A stretch of DNA of 64,000 bases from Vombatus ursinus (GCF_900497805.2 NW_020954557.1:3070561-3134560); one strand, 5' to 3'. Counted from the first letter of the stretch, positions 23,701-34,590 are shown. Notes: generated by a model not told the origin, from the sequence alone. Numbers and translations are program-made.

Positions 23701-24215
23701 GGAGTGGTTCAGATGATAATGGTGATAACTATGGATTGGAGTGGGCTGATTTGCTATGACTAAAGTATTGAATATTTTTACAGTATCATTCCCATTGACC
23801 TTTCATGGTTACTTCTCCTGCCTTGACTAAAAATGTCCACTTTTTGAATATTTAAGTAAAAGGAGGTATTGTAAAATCAAGTAAATATGTATTGTTTAGG
23901 AGAAGAGGTAAACTTGAAAACTCAATAAGCTCATTAGCTTAAGAGCAAGGAATTCTTTGTTAGGTTGACTATTTATAACTTTACAATATAGACAGCAGAA
24001 CTCCAAAGGGATGCATGGTACCTTTAGTCAGTAATTTTTGGTTTCGAGATTTGCTGAAAAATAAAATATGATGCTGCATTGTCTGCTGAAGGCACCTTTT
24101 CGTGGAGAAATCCAACATGGTGACATAAGTAAAAGGCTAACAAACAAGAAGCAATATCAACATCCCTGAAGAAGTTACCATGTTATCATTTGCCTTGCTA
24201 CTGCAGGGGTTTTTG
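23701..24215. other. Unrecognised A+T-rich DNA
   Basis: No repeat family or exon recognised. Confidence 0.4.
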
Positions 24216-24239
24216 AATTTGACTTGTTTCTAAAATCTC

Positions 24240-24360
24240 CCTATTAGAATATGAGCTCCTCGAGAGCTTTTTTCTTGTTTTTCTGTATGTGTCTACAGCA
24301 CTTAACATAGAACTTTACACATAGTAAGCTCTTAAATGCTTTTTCATTCATTCACAAATA
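24240..24360 (+). repeat. L2 LINE 3' end
   Basis: 'attagaatatgagctcctcg', 'gtctacagcacttaacatag', 'acacatagtaagctctta' and the ATTCATTCA tail. Confidence 0.85.
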
Positions 24361-24464
24361 TACTGAACACTTGAATTAGGAAGGAATAACTTTGAAGGTG
24401 GAACCTCAAGAAAATTGTATCTTGATGTTGAAATTTACCTATTTTTTTAAACTATTCATAGATT

Positions 24465-25135
24465 CATTTATTCAACCAGCCAACATTAATTAGCTATCTG
24501 CTACATACAGGTCAATTTAATTGAATTCAATTAACATTTAAGCATTTGTAATATACACCAATTGGCAATGATGATATAAGTAGAGACTGATGATGTAAGT
24601 AAAGGTCCTCCATGAGCCTTCGGGGGGGGGGGAGGTCATATGCAGTATACAGAGATAAGTAAACACAAAGCGAATGCCAAGTTAAAGTAATTTCAAGAGG
24701 GAGAGAACATTAATGTCCCAGGGTATCAGAAATAGACACATTTAGGAAGTAGGTCTTGCGTTGTACTTTAATGGAAGCTAAGGATTTTAAGAGATGAAGA
24801 GGAGGAGGGGATACATTCAAGGTATATGAGACTGCCTGTGCAAAGTCATTGAGATAGGAGATTTGTTGTTGTTTGTGGGAACAGAAGGGAGCCCAGTTAC
24901 ACTATAATTGAGAGTGCCTGTCAGGAAATTTGTGAAATAAGCATAGAAAATTAAGTAGGAAGCTTATTATTGGAGAACTTTTAAATGCCAATCTGAGGAT
25001 TTTATGTTTTACACTATCAATAATAGGGAGCCACAGAGGAACCTGAATAAGAAAGTAACATTGTTAGAGCTGTTTTAGGAATATCAGTTTGGTAATTAAA
25101 TGATGAATGAATTGGAGAAGGTAATGGCTTGAAAG
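24465..25135 (-). repeat. L2 LINE, antisense, poorly preserved
   Basis: 'attcatttattcaaccagcc', 'aggaagtaggtcttgcg', 'caaagtcattgagatagg', 'gcctgtcaggaaatttg', 'aatagggagccacagagg' and 'gaatatcagtttggtaatt' track antisense L2. A poly-G run sits at about 24,620. Confidence 0.72.
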
Positions 25136-25149
25136 AGAAGGACCAAATT

Positions 25150-25720
25150 AGTAGTTCAATTTGCTTCAACAAACATTTATTATGCATTATGTTGTGCCAG
25201 AATCGGGGTGGATAAGAAGATAAGTAAGGTGAAGTCCCTGATCTCAAGGACCGACAGTAGAGTAGAGACAAAGCACACAAAATATGGTAAAAATTACACT
25301 GTAATAAATGCATAAGAGAAGTAAATAATGCTATGAAACCATCTTTTAAAAAAGTACTTTGATCTGACAAGAAGGGCTTGCAATCATAGAAGACTTTTGG
25401 AGGAAATGGCATTTAAACTGGACCTTGAAGGATGTCAACATTCTGAGACAGGAAGAATACCATTCCAAGTATAAGAAAAGCTTAAACAAAGAACCAAAGC
25501 AGAAAGGCATAGTGGTAAGGGCAAGGGGGTGAAGGTTTTGAGGCAGACAGAGAGAGTTCTAGTCTGGCTAGACCATGGAGTATATGGTGGAAATTAACAT
25601 GATACAAACTCAGGGTAAAGGATGGAGTTAGATTGTGAACTGGCTGTGCCATGTGAATGTTGGGAATTAAAGGGAAGCCATTATTTTTAATCTCTAGATT
25701 ACTAGATTCTAATGACAAGT
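25150..25720 (-). repeat. L2 LINE, antisense (another copy)
   Basis: Starts with the 3' tip ('caacaaacatttattatgca', 'ggtgaagtccctgatctcaa'), then 'ggaggaaatggcatttaaac', 'tggaccttgaaggatgtc', 'cattccaagtataag' and 'aagggaagccattatttt'. The 131-codon minus frame (25017-25412) spans two L2 copies and is not a gene. Confidence 0.82.
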
Positions 25721-26430
25721 GTCAGGGACTTGCTGTGAACAAATTTTGGATGTTAATATGGATTGCAGGTATTGTGAAGACTAGTATACCAATATCTGTG
25801 CTTGACTCATTCCTGATAGTAAAGAAATGTTTCTATCTGTAAGCTGGAAGCCTTCATCAAAGTCTTATTCTGATGCCTGCATTCTTAAAAAATATACCAG
25901 GGAAATACAAGTTCTATTGGCTCTGACCAAGATAGAAATATTTTAAGTGTGGCCTCACAAGTATAAGTCTCTATATGTAGAACTCATTACCAGAAAGTTG
26001 ACCACCAGGTAATGATTTGTTTCTATATAGATTGATCTGTCTATCTATCTGTTTGTCTGTCTGGCCACAGCAACTCACAAAAGTAGCTAATGAGAAAAAA
26101 GGGGTTTTGTGATCTGTAATGGTGAAGGAAGTATTCATACTGATAAACTCATGAGTCCTTGAAAGATTGAAATAAGTTTGAAGAATGGAGAGAAGCAAAA
26201 AATGGGGGTAGGGTGGGATGGGAAGAGAAACATTTGCAGTAATGGAAATTTAAAGGAAAAGCAGTCACAGATAAAATGACAATGCAATACAAAACTATCC
26301 ATAGAAGGAAATATGAATCTCAATGAAGTTTATGTTAATGAAAACTCAGGGTTGGAATCTAATTCCAGATTTGCCATTGATTTAGCCATCCCTCACCCCT
26401 ATAGAATGTAGAGAAGGAGGCTTCTCCTTA
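25721..26430. other. Unrecognised DNA with a small CTAT/CTGT microsatellite
   Basis: No family recognised apart from 'ctgtctatctatctgtttgt' at about 26036-26062. Confidence 0.45.
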
Positions 26431-26530
26431 GAGAGACTGTTTTTCATTTTGTCTTTGTATCCCTGGTGCCCAACCATGCATGCACACAGTAAGATCTTAA
26501 TAAATCTTGTTGGGTTGAGTTGGATTGGCT
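26430..26530 (+). repeat. L2 LINE 3' tip
   Basis: 'tgtctttgtatccctggtgc', 'cacagtaagatcttaataaa' and a GTTGG-rich tail. Confidence 0.82.
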
Positions 26531-26564
26531 TAGCCTTGCCATGTTCTGTGTACAGTACACATTT

Positions 26565-26790
26565 ATCATCACAGGAGCATAAGATTTAGAGCTGGGAAGT
26601 TCTTTTAAGATCATCCAATTCTTCCCCTTCATGTTACATATACAGAGACTGATGTCCAGAGAGGTTGTAACTTGCCCAAGGTCATAAATACAGTAAGTGA
26701 TGGAGCTAGAGTCCAAATCTAGAGATTCCCAACTCAGCTGACCCCCAGCCTAGAGTTCTGTTCACTGTATTATGCTTCCTCCTCACCTAA
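26565..26790 (-). repeat. MIR/THER1 CORE-SINE, antisense
   Basis: 'taagatttagagctgggaag', 'acttgcccaaggtcataaat', 'cagtaagtgatggagctaga' and 'gttctgttcactgtattatg' give core and head in antisense order. Confidence 0.85.
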
Positions 26791-26929
26791 CAAATGTTTG
26801 TTGAATGAATGAATGATTAAATGACCCTGTACAAATCCTTATTCAGTCTGTACTAATTTCCTCAATGCAGATGGACAAGATAATGAAAGAAAAGCATATT
26901 GTACAAAGTAGGTATGCATATGAAAGGTT

Positions 26930-27195
26930 AATATGGTACTTAATCTGAGATATCATGCTCTTTTTCCATTCTCTGCCCCTCTCTACCACTTACAGTCTCT
27001 ACCACTGTTTTGCAATATGTTGCCTTTTATTGTTAGCGATTTCTTCACTTGTGTATGTATGTCTTATCTCTTCAGATTGTATTCTCCACAAGTCAAGAAA
27101 AAAGGTTTAACTATTCTTTGTATTTCTTACAGTGTCTAACACCATGAATTGCACATTTGTGGTGATCAACAAATATTTGTTGTTTGATTGAAAAA
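26930..27195 (+). repeat. L2 LINE 3' end, degenerate
   Basis: 'cagattgtattctccacaag' and 'agtgtctaacaccatgaatt' lead into 'atcaacaaatatttgttgtt', the L2 terminus. Confidence 0.7.
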
Positions 27196-27199
27196 CATA

Positions 27200-28795
27200 A
27201 TCCGGTCTGCTAAGAAAGGTGGTGAGACAGCAATCCCCAGCTGAGTGTTGATGTCACTCTCCCTGGGCCCTGGTCCAGTTGGCTCATAGCGGGATCCTGG
27301 GACTGAATTTTCAGTAGCTGGCTCAGCAAAAACCAGAGGGCACAGAAGGGAGGGGAGAATGTAGTTGGCACATTCTCAAGAAGGACGTATGCAATCACTT
27401 AGGGGCCAAATGATCCCCCTGAAACTTTGAACTGTTTCTGATATTTTCACAAATCATTTTGCCTCTTTATTTCACCTGGGAAATGCACACTTTTGGTTTG
27501 CCTATACTTATCTAATTATTTGAGTTATTAGTCCTGAAGAAAACTAAGATGAGGAGGTGACTGCTCAGCCCTCCTAACAAAACATCACGATTCACGATGG
27601 AGTTTTATTCCTGTATTTATTTACAGTGCTCTTTTATTAATTTCAAAGGGGGCTGCTTATTGCTTTAGCAGAAATGACAGAAGCCTTCTGTACCAGTGGG
27701 GTTCCAATTCTGAGCTCCTGGATCCATGCAAAGACAGTTTGGTTTAAATATTCATATGAAGTATACCCATGTTCTTTTCCATCCCTGCCAAACCCATTAA
27801 GAGATCACAAATCAGTGCTGAACAGTCACACGGCTCCCTATTTACTGTTAGATGGCAAATTATTACTAATTAAGCTTTGTACAGTTATGGTACAAATTAA
27901 ACTAGTTTATTGCCCAAACTACGATTTTGTCTGAATAATGAACAACAGACATTACCTTTTAGTAGAGTGAGCTGGGAGCAGTCACGTAGTTGTGACCTTA
28001 TGAGTATTTCTCATTTTTGGTGTTGTTTTTGCATATTTTCATTCATACTACCCTAGTGCAGAATTTAATAGTCATACCAAATATATAAGGACAAGGAGAT
28101 TGAACAAATTCAGTAACTAAGGTCTTTTTTTTCCTTTTTTTAACATCTACTAATACAGATAGAAAATGAATGGACTCTTTCAGGCTTCCAATTATTTTGA
28201 TTCTTCTAGGAGAAGATGAGAATTAGGTTTGATTTTTTGAAATGTGCTCTTCCCACCCCCCCACCTCCCAACACCCACATTTTGACTTGCAAACCTACCT
28301 AATACTGTTGGCAAATACCATTTTTAAGATGAGTGGAACAAGTTAAAAGTGGTCTGTGCCCAATATTGAGTGTTTAAAGCCATTTCTAAAATTAAGCTGC
28401 ATGTCACATCAATCGCTTCAATCCTAATTAGCAGCAATTACAGAGTTTTGTATCATTCATTATGTAACGTGGATTAATTCCAAAAATGTTTCATTGAAAA
28501 AAAAAATGCTTCAGTGTTAATTAATTTCTTATAGTCAGAAGGAAGGTTGTGGTTTTGTCACAGCTGTGACTTCCCTGGGGGTTGGAGATGGGGAGGACAA
28601 TGGATTGTGTGTATGTATATGTGTGTATTTTAAGCTTGAAAAGAGGGGTAGTAATGTTATTCCATGTTTGTGTGTTTTAATATTTAGGACCTTAAGAACT
28701 TGTTTCTGATAACCCATATTATAAAAATCAAATCAGAGAGCAAAAAGGCAAAGGTACAGATGGCCCATGTGTGTTTAAAAAGTACAACTCATTCT
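27200..28795. other. Repeat-poor stretch, candidate conserved noncoding DNA
   Basis: The longest stretch in this part without a recognisable transposon. 27,420-28,010 and 28,330-28,530 are rich in developmental-factor-like words: 'tttattaatttc' (27,634), 'ttactaattaagc' (27,864), the palindrome CTAATTAG (28424-28431) and 'ggattaattcc' (28471-28481, OTX/bicoid-like). Only a short (TG)n (about 28,603-28,626) breaks it. No open frame looks coding. Function is inferred, not shown. Confidence 0.4.
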
Positions 28796-28799
28796 TTTA

Positions 28800-28945
28800 A
28801 TATTCATTCATTCATTCACAACCATATAATAAGTGCCTGCCATTTATAAAACATTATGCTATTTGGGAAGATTTAACAGGACTTGTTCCTGTAGAGTTTA
28901 CAATCTAGTACACATGTATAAATATTCAAGAATACATAATCCACC
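28800..28945 (-). repeat. L2 LINE 3' end, antisense
   Basis: 'tattcattcattcattcaca', 'aataagtgcctgccattt', 'acttgttcctgtagagttta' and 'caatctagtacacatg'. Confidence 0.82.
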
Positions 28946-28949
28946 GTGA

Positions 28950-29095
28950 CATGGCATAGTGGATAAAGAACTGGCTTTGGATCAGAAAGACTTGGGTTCA
29001 AGTCCTTTATTTTATGCTTACTAACTACCTAACCCTGGGCAATTCTCTTACCTTTCAGAGGCCCAGGCAACTCTAAGTCTCTGTTAGTGTAATAT
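28950..29095 (+). repeat. CORE-SINE, sense
   Basis: Head 'gacatggcatagtggataaa', 'gaaagacttgggttcaagtc', 'taaccctgggcaattctctt' and 'cccaggcaactctaagtctc'. The last phrase matches the SINE type at 6725 and 43980. Confidence 0.8.
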
Positions 29096-29096
29096 A

Positions 29097-29205
29097 TACT
29101 TTTTGAAGGCAAACACTATCTTTCTCATAATTGAAACCCTAGTACCCAATGTAAGTACATAGCATATAGTACTTGTTAAATGATGAATTTGTTGATTAAT
29201 AAGTT
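29097..29205 (+). repeat. L2 LINE 3' tip
   Basis: 'ttgaaggcaaacactatct', 'aaccctagtacccaatgtaa' and 'gtacttgttaaatgatgaat'. Confidence 0.72.
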
Positions 29206-29284
29206 ATATATGAGTTATTGGTCTGTATTGGTAGAGGGAATTTATAGACTAGTCTTTTTTAATGCCAATTAAATTACAGGTCTG

Positions 29285-29520
29285 GACTAGATTTGTGTTT
29301 GTCCTTCATTCTCAAAGAGAACCATGACATCAGGGAGGTGATGACATGAGTTGCAACTGACTTTGATTTGAGTGAGGGAGGGCTGTGCAAAGTCACCAGC
29401 CTCACTTTCTCCTACAGAGCCCTCTGGGTCCAGTGGCCAGATATTCATCAGTATGACTAGATGGCCCAGTTAAGTGCAATTATTCCCAAGAAAGAGACAT
29501 GACTGAAATGCTGGAATTCC
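29285..29520 (+). repeat. Interspersed marsupial-type repeat, family not named
   Basis: 'tttgtccttcattctcaaag', 'accatgacatcagggaggtg', 'ggagggctgtgcaaagtcac' and 'ctgggtccagtggccagata' are phrases I recognise as recurrent in marsupial genomes, but I cannot name the family with confidence. No coding capacity. Confidence 0.55.
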
Positions 29521-29544
29521 TCTTCTTGAATTTCATTTGGGAAA

Positions 29545-29765
29545 GGTGGGCTTAGAGTCCAGAAGACTCATCTTGCTGAGTTCAAATTTTGTCTCAGACA
29601 CTTACTAGCTATGTGACCCTGGGCAAGACACTTAACTGTTTGCCTCAGTTTCCTCATCTATAAAATGAGCTAAAGAAGGAAATGCCAAGTCATCCCAATG
29701 TTTTGCCAAGAAAACCCCAAATGGGGTCACAAAGAGTGAGATTCAACTGAACAACAACAACAAAG
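29545..29765 (+). repeat. MAR1-type SINE (RTE-tailed)
   Basis: 'gtgaccctgggcaagacact', 'cagtttcctcatctataaaa', 'gaaggaaatgccaagtcatc', 'gccaagaaaaccccaaatgg' and 'ggtcacaaagagtgagattc' with an (AAC)n tail. The tail marks a SINE mobilised by an RTE LINE. The head is degenerate. Confidence 0.93.
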
Positions 29766-29767
29766 AT

Positions 29768-29845
29768 GTCATTTGGGCATCTGGGTGGCATACTGGATAG
29801 AGTGCTGGGCCTGGAGTCAGAAAGACTTCCTATCAATTCTATTAT
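29768..29845 (+). repeat. tRNA-SINE head fragment
   Basis: 'gcatctgggtggcatactgg', 'atagagtgctgggcctggag' and 'tcagaaagacttcct': 5' part of the marsupial tRNA-derived SINE, 3'-truncated. Confidence 0.85.
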
Positions 29846-30059
29846 CATGTTTATACTTTTCAAAAGTAAATGACTTATCAGACTTGTATGAAATCTGGAC
29901 ATCTAAGAGAGTAACACTAATGAGATGTTATTCTCTTTATAAAGCCACATATAACAAATACTATGCTAAAAATTCATATCAACAGTAACAATGATTACAA
30001 TTACAATGTAGAGCTGAATACCATAACAGCTATTTATACCACAGAGAATCACTGGGGTA

Positions 30060-30175
30060 TATCATGGAAACACATCATTCTTGAAGGAAGAGATTGTTTT
30101 GATTTGCATCCCCAACATTTAGCACAGTATGTACTTCATAGTCAGGACTTAATATTTATTGACTGACCAATGAAC
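30060..30175 (+). repeat. L2 LINE 3' tip
   Basis: 'gaaggaagagattgttttga', 'gcatccccaacatttagcac' and 'cttaatatttattgactgac'. Confidence 0.82.
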
Positions 30176-30189
30176 CTGAAATAGTCTTT

Positions 30190-30420
30190 CATGATATCTT
30201 TGTGGAAGAGGTAGGGAGATGTGGAGTGGATGATAGTATAGTTGGTTTGGAAACAATTGACTTACTGGACTGGAAAAATGTTGATTAATATCAACTTGGA
30301 AGACAGTATCTAGTAGAATATCTCAAAACTCTCTATTGGCTCTATTGGACATTCTTATCAGTGACTTGGACCAAGGTGTTCAGATGACACAGAAATTGGA
30401 AGAGATATCTGGCATGAGTA
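30190..30420 (+). repeat. L3/CR1-clade LINE, RT-region fragment, sense
   Basis: 'gtggagtggatgatagtata', 'aatatcaacttggaagacag', 'tatctagtagaatatctc', 'cattcttatcagtgacttgg' and 'cagatgacacagaaattgg' are the L3 ORF sequence around the RT active-site block. The catalytic motif itself is eroded. Confidence 0.75.
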
Positions 30421-30894
30421 AAAGTATATGGATCCAAAGAGATGTCAAATAAGCCAAAACCCTGATATTCCAAAGCTTCTTTAGGTCTGTCAACTCATTA
30501 TTGTATTCTGTTAATCATCAATCCCTTCAGTTTCATCAATCTCTTCAATGATACAGACCACAACCCACTCAAGCCTACTAGTACTGAGCAGGTCTTGTCT
30601 GAGGTCCAAAAAGTTCACCACAGTGGTTATACCCCCATGTGATGGGGTACTTGATCAAGTTTTCTTAATACCACAAAGACATTAATGACGTAGAATGTTC
30701 TCCAGTTACCCCTTGCTCTTTCCATATAACTGATCTCTCTTCTTTTTGGATCATGCGTTTATTTGATCTGGACTCTGCCCTTGATGTCCTCGATGATTAT
30801 GGCAGATAGTTTTGGTGAGCGTCTCTCTTTGTCTTATCCTTCACTCAATATTAATGATCTGAGGATTAGTGATGCAGTTAAATAGGAAGAGAAA
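30421..30894. other. Unrecognised DNA
   Basis: Has a repeat-like feel ('gcagatagttttggtgagcg' and 'tcactcaatattaatgatct' near 30,800-30,860) but I cannot assign a family. Confidence 0.4.
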
Positions 30895-31110
30895 GCATCT
30901 CTTCAAGGATTAGCAAAGCAGAAAGAACACTGGATTTGGAGTTAAAGGACCTGGATTAAAATCCCAGCTCTATCACTTACAACCTATGTGAATTTTGTCA
31001 AGTCATTTGACCTAATTGGGCCACAGTTTTCTCTTTGGTGAAAAGAGGAACTTGGACTAGATGATCTTAGAGATCCCTATCAGCTCCAAATCTACGATCC
31101 TATGACTCTG
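30895..31110 (+). repeat. MIR/THER1 CORE-SINE
   Basis: 'gcagaaagaacactggattt', 'gagttaaaggacctggatta', 'cagctctatcacttacaacc', 'gacctaattgggccacagtt' and 'ttggactagatgatcttaga'. Nearly full length, sense. Confidence 0.87.
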
Positions 31111-31114
31111 TGTT

Positions 31115-31575
31115 ATCTGATAAAGGTTTAATATGTACCCTTACTTTCTACTCTACAAAGTTTAATAAAGAATTGATGCAAATCTATAAGAATAAGAGTC
31201 ATTTCCCATTAGGTTTAGGGGTATAAAAGGTAGTTTTGAAATGAAGAAACAAAAGCTATCAACAACTATATAAAAGGTGGCTCCAAATAAATAAGAAGGG
31301 AAAAAAAAGCAAATTAAAACAAATCTTACTTACCTTTAGACTGGTAAAGAAGACAAAAGGTAAAACTGGTAAATGTTGGAGGGGCTGTGAAAAAATAGAT
31401 GTATAGACATTGTTGATGGAGCAGTGAGTTGGTGAATTGTCATGCAACTGTATATATTCTTTGATTCAGCAACACCACTAAGTATGCATATACTCCAAGG
31501 TCAAAAACAAGAAGTTCCCATATATGCAAAAATGTAGAACTGCTTTTTTACAATAGCAAAGAATTATGATTTTGA
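31115..31575 (+). repeat. Old L1 LINE, ORF2 C-terminus/3' region
   Basis: 'gaaacaaaagctatcaacaa', 'gcaaattaaaacaaatctta', 'gtaaatgttggaggggctgt', 'gttgatggagcagtgagttg' and 'gattcagcaacaccactaag' follow the L1 3' region in order; diverged. Confidence 0.82.
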
Positions 31576-31599
31576 GGTCTTGAGGTCTAAAGAAAGATT

Positions 31600-31865
31600 T
31601 CACTTGTTTTGTTTGGAGTTGTGCAGTAGAATAGAGACAATGATTGGAAATTGCTGGTAGATTTTGATTTATATTAAGGAAAATCTTGTAGAGTTATTTC
31701 AAAATAGGAAATGAGCTTCCTCAAGGAATACTGAGTTCTCAATACCTGTGGTCTTCATCAGATGGAGGCTTTATGATCATGTGTTTAGGATGTTGTAGAT
31801 GAGATTTAAGTAGGAGTTGGACTAAATACCATATGATATCACTTGATTCTTTGTAAAGTCAGTGG
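31600..31865 (+). repeat. L3/CR1-clade LINE 3' end, sense
   Basis: 'ggaaatgagcttcctcaagg', 'tgtggtcttcatcagatgga' and 'ggagttggactaaataccat' correspond to the L3 3' terminus. Confidence 0.7.
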
Positions 31866-31869
31866 GAGG

Positions 31870-32000
31870 AAGATCATTTCAAATTGAGAAATAAAGGAAG
31901 GCTTCCTGAAAAGAAGTGTCATTTGACTTGGGTGTTGAACGATGGGCAGGATTTTCAAAGAGAAAATGGGAGAAGTACCTAAAGCAATATACTGTCTTAT
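31870..32000 (-). repeat. L2 LINE fragment, antisense
   Basis: 'aggaaggcttcctgaaaaga', 'gtcatttgacttgggtgttg' and 'gaacgatgggcaggatttt' match antisense L2. Confidence 0.72.
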
Positions 32001-32289
32001 CAGTAAGAAGCAAACCTACTGGAATCCTCAGCCTTTCAGCTATTCCCTGATGTCACAGTGTTAGTTGAGATAGGAAGAAGGCAGAATTCAGAGTATGAAG
32101 CTGATATGGCACTTGATTTGAACTCAAGATGAAAAATTATAGATGCAGGCCTCCAAGGATAATTTCTGTGTTTTTAATCACATTTTAAAAATGTGGATTC
32201 AAAGAATTAAGAAACTCTTAGTTTGAATTCTGGCTTAAGAGTTTACACAAATATCTCCATGCCCACTCTCAACTTAATTCTTAATGGTT

Positions 32290-32440
32290 TGACCCATTGA
32301 ATGTTGCAATTAGAAAGAACATTAAAGTTTGTGCAGCTTAACACCATTATCTTATAGGGAGGAAATTGATGCCTGAGGAAAACTAAAAGCCATATCTAAC
32401 TCCAAATCCAATGGTCTTTCCACTATACTATGCTGTCTCC
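32290..32440 (-). repeat. MIR CORE-SINE, antisense
   Basis: 'taacaccattatcttatagg', 'gaggaaattgatgcctgagg', 'ccaaatccaatggtctttcc' and 'actatactatgctgtctcc'. Confidence 0.75.
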
Positions 32441-32930
32441 ATTCTAACTTTACATTAAACATAATTAATTATTTTAAACCTATCTTCTTCCTTTGTACAT
32501 ATCTCATTGCTTGAATGTAATAGCCTCCTTCCATACTCTGCAAAACCTGTACAGCTTATTATAATAACTTCGGTTTGAAAAAAAGAGCTAAACACATACT
32601 TAAGATCTGAAATCTCTTCAGAGAACATCTCAACTCTGTGTACATTTGAAAACTGTCCTTTGTTTTTTGTTTTTTTGTTTTTTGTTATAGAGACTAGTAT
32701 AGTTCTTTCCCTTTTAGATTTACTACAGGGAACTTCCTGAGAGCTATTTTCAAGTTCAGGTAAAACAGAGCCTAGTTTTATTTCTCTATTGCGCTGAAAA
32801 GAGAGAAAATCAATTATGTGGGGAAATTCTTTTTAAAATCTTCCTTAAGCCACATAATTACAATAGATTGTAAGAAAAGTCTTTGACAAAGTACAAGCTC
32901 ATTTGTGTTAAAAAACAAAAAGAAAGAATA
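32441..32930. other. Unrecognised A+T-rich DNA
   Basis: No family or exon recognised; includes a degenerate (TTTTTG)n run near 32,660-32,685. Confidence 0.4.
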
Positions 32931-32934
32931 GGCA

Positions 32935-33260
32935 TAAAATGACCTTTTAAAGTGTGATATTAAAGGATATATCTAAAGCCAAAAGAATAAGTGCAATGGG
33001 AAAGCAATAGAAACTTTCCCAGTAAATATAAGAATAAAGCAAAGGATACCCCCTTTATCCACTGTTACTTGGCATAATTGTAGAAATGCTAGCAATATCA
33101 ACAAGAAAAGAGGCATAAACAAAGGTAAAGAAACAAAACTATTGCTATTTGCTGATGACATGTTGATTTACTTAGAAAATCCTAGAAGATTAACAAGAAA
33201 ACTAATTGAAATAATTAATTGCTTCAGTAAAGAAGCAGGATATGAAAATCTTTCTAAGCT
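32935..33260 (+). pseudogene. L1 ORF2 reverse-transcriptase fragment
   Basis: Translates in pieces to L1 RT sequence, ending LLFADDMLIYLENPRR with the FADD active-site motif encoded at 33148-33159, followed by a KLIEIINCFSKEAGY-like block. Upstream 'ccctttatccactgttact' and 'gtagaaatgctagcaatat' are the usual L1 RT palm sequence. About 330 bp remain of a 3.8-kb ORF2, so the copy is dead. It abuts a large microsatellite. Confidence 0.9.
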
Positions 33261-33356
33261 ATATCTTTTGACTCCTGACATTTCCCTTTTAATAAGATTT
33301 TCCTTTCCTCCTAGCAGGCTTTCTTTCCAACTTGAGTCTATAGCCCAGTGCTACTC

Positions 33357-33585
33357 TGCATATGTATATACATATATATACACATATATATATGTATGTA
33401 TGTATATATGTGTGTGTGTGCGCACAGAGTATATATACATACATATATGTGTGTATATATATGTGTGTGCAGAGTATATATATACACACATATATGTGTG
33501 TATATGTATATATAATATGTATGTATATGTGTATACACACATATATGTATATGGATATATGTGTATATATACATATGTGTGTGAT
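33357..33585. repeat. Compound TATACACA/TATGTGTG microsatellite
   Basis: About 230 bp of alternating purine-pyrimidine repeats in several phases, with two 'gcacagagtatatatacat'-like sub-repeats (near 33,421 and 33,468) suggesting local duplication. All frames over it are spurious Tyr/Ile/His/Cys-rich frames on both strands. Confidence 0.95.
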
Positions 33586-33602
33586 TCTTTTGTGCTTATT
33601 TG

Positions 33603-33857
33603 AAGTTGTTATTGAGTCATTTCAATAGTGTCTGACTATTTGTGACCCCATTTGGGGATTTCTTGGCAAAGATACTGGAGTGATTTGTAATTTCCTTCTC
33701 CAGCTCATTTTACAGGTGAAGAAACTGAGGCAAACATAAGTGACCTACGCAGGGTCACATACCTAGTAAGTGTATAAGGCCAGATTTGAACTCAGGAAGA
33801 TGAGTTTTCCTGATTCCAAGTTCAGTGCTCTATCCACTGTACCACCTACTTTCTCCA
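33603..33857 (-). repeat. MAR1-type SINE, antisense, near full length
   Basis: RTE-like tail complement 'gaccccatttggggatttct', 'tggcaaagatactggagtga', 'cagctcattttacaggtgaa', 'gaaactgaggcaaacataag', 'cagggtcacatacctagtaa' and the head complement 'ctctatccactgtaccacct'. Confidence 0.95.
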
Positions 33858-34245
33858 TCTTCAAAAGATCATGATGGGGAAAAAAAACCCAGCAATCCTC
33901 AGATCACCAATACAATAGAAAGGTACTTACTAAAAGCCCTTTTTATGACAGGGAAGTAGTACAAGGCAGAAAAGCCATAAGCCAATTCTAGTGACAGAGT
34001 ATGTTAACTTCTCTTGATTTCTATTCTGCTTAGGAATTCAAGAAAGAGTTGTCAGTAATAATTTCCTGAGTGATTTTTAAAAATCTGTGATTCTCCCCTT
34101 ATTGGTTTTAATAAAGAGTCACTGCTCCCTAAGCTTGCTTGGAAAATTATTACCTACCAGCAAGACAGAAGACAAACACATGAGGTATTGACAGCAGTAG
34201 AAAGTGGGTCCCTTATGGAGGCTATTAAGAAAAGGAGACTTACTT
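33858..34245. other. Unrecognised DNA
   Basis: No family or exon recognised. Confidence 0.4.

Positions 34246-34248
<3 letters not shown>

Positions 34249-34303
<55 letters not shown>
34249..34303. repeat. (AC)n(AG)n microsatellite
   Basis: A clean AC run followed directly by a clean AG run. Confidence 0.97.
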
Positions 34304-34310
<7 letters not shown>

Positions 34311-34439
34311 CTCTCCAAATTATGTTCATTTTGAAGCTCCAAACTCTACCACGAAGCTGAAAATTCACTTAACTGAAATGAATTCACAGCAGCTAATTTC
34401 ACACAACCTCAAGAACTCATAGACCTAGAGAACTCTACC

Positions 34440-34590
34440 TTAAAGTATTAGAAATGATCTTAAAGGTCTTTCAGTCCAATTTGTTCCTTTAATAAATAAG
34501 GAAAGTGAATCCTGAGCAGAGAAATGAATTGCCCAAAGTCATACAACTTGTAAGTGACAGAACCTGAAATAGAATAGTGGTTTGTTTATT
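34440..34590 (-). repeat. MIR CORE-SINE, antisense
   Basis: 'gaaatgatcttaaaggtctt', 'gaatcctgagcagagaaatg', 'aattgcccaaagtcatacaa' and 'cttgtaagtgacagaacctg'. Confidence 0.82.

Noticed and set aside
25017-25412. 131-codon minus-strand open frame
   Set aside because: Lies across two L2 copies; no independent protein similarity.
33142-33603. 153-codon open frame
   Set aside because: Starts in an L1 RT remnant and then reads a TA/TG microsatellite, giving Tyr/Ile/Cys-rich filler. Opposite-strand frames over the same array are equally long.
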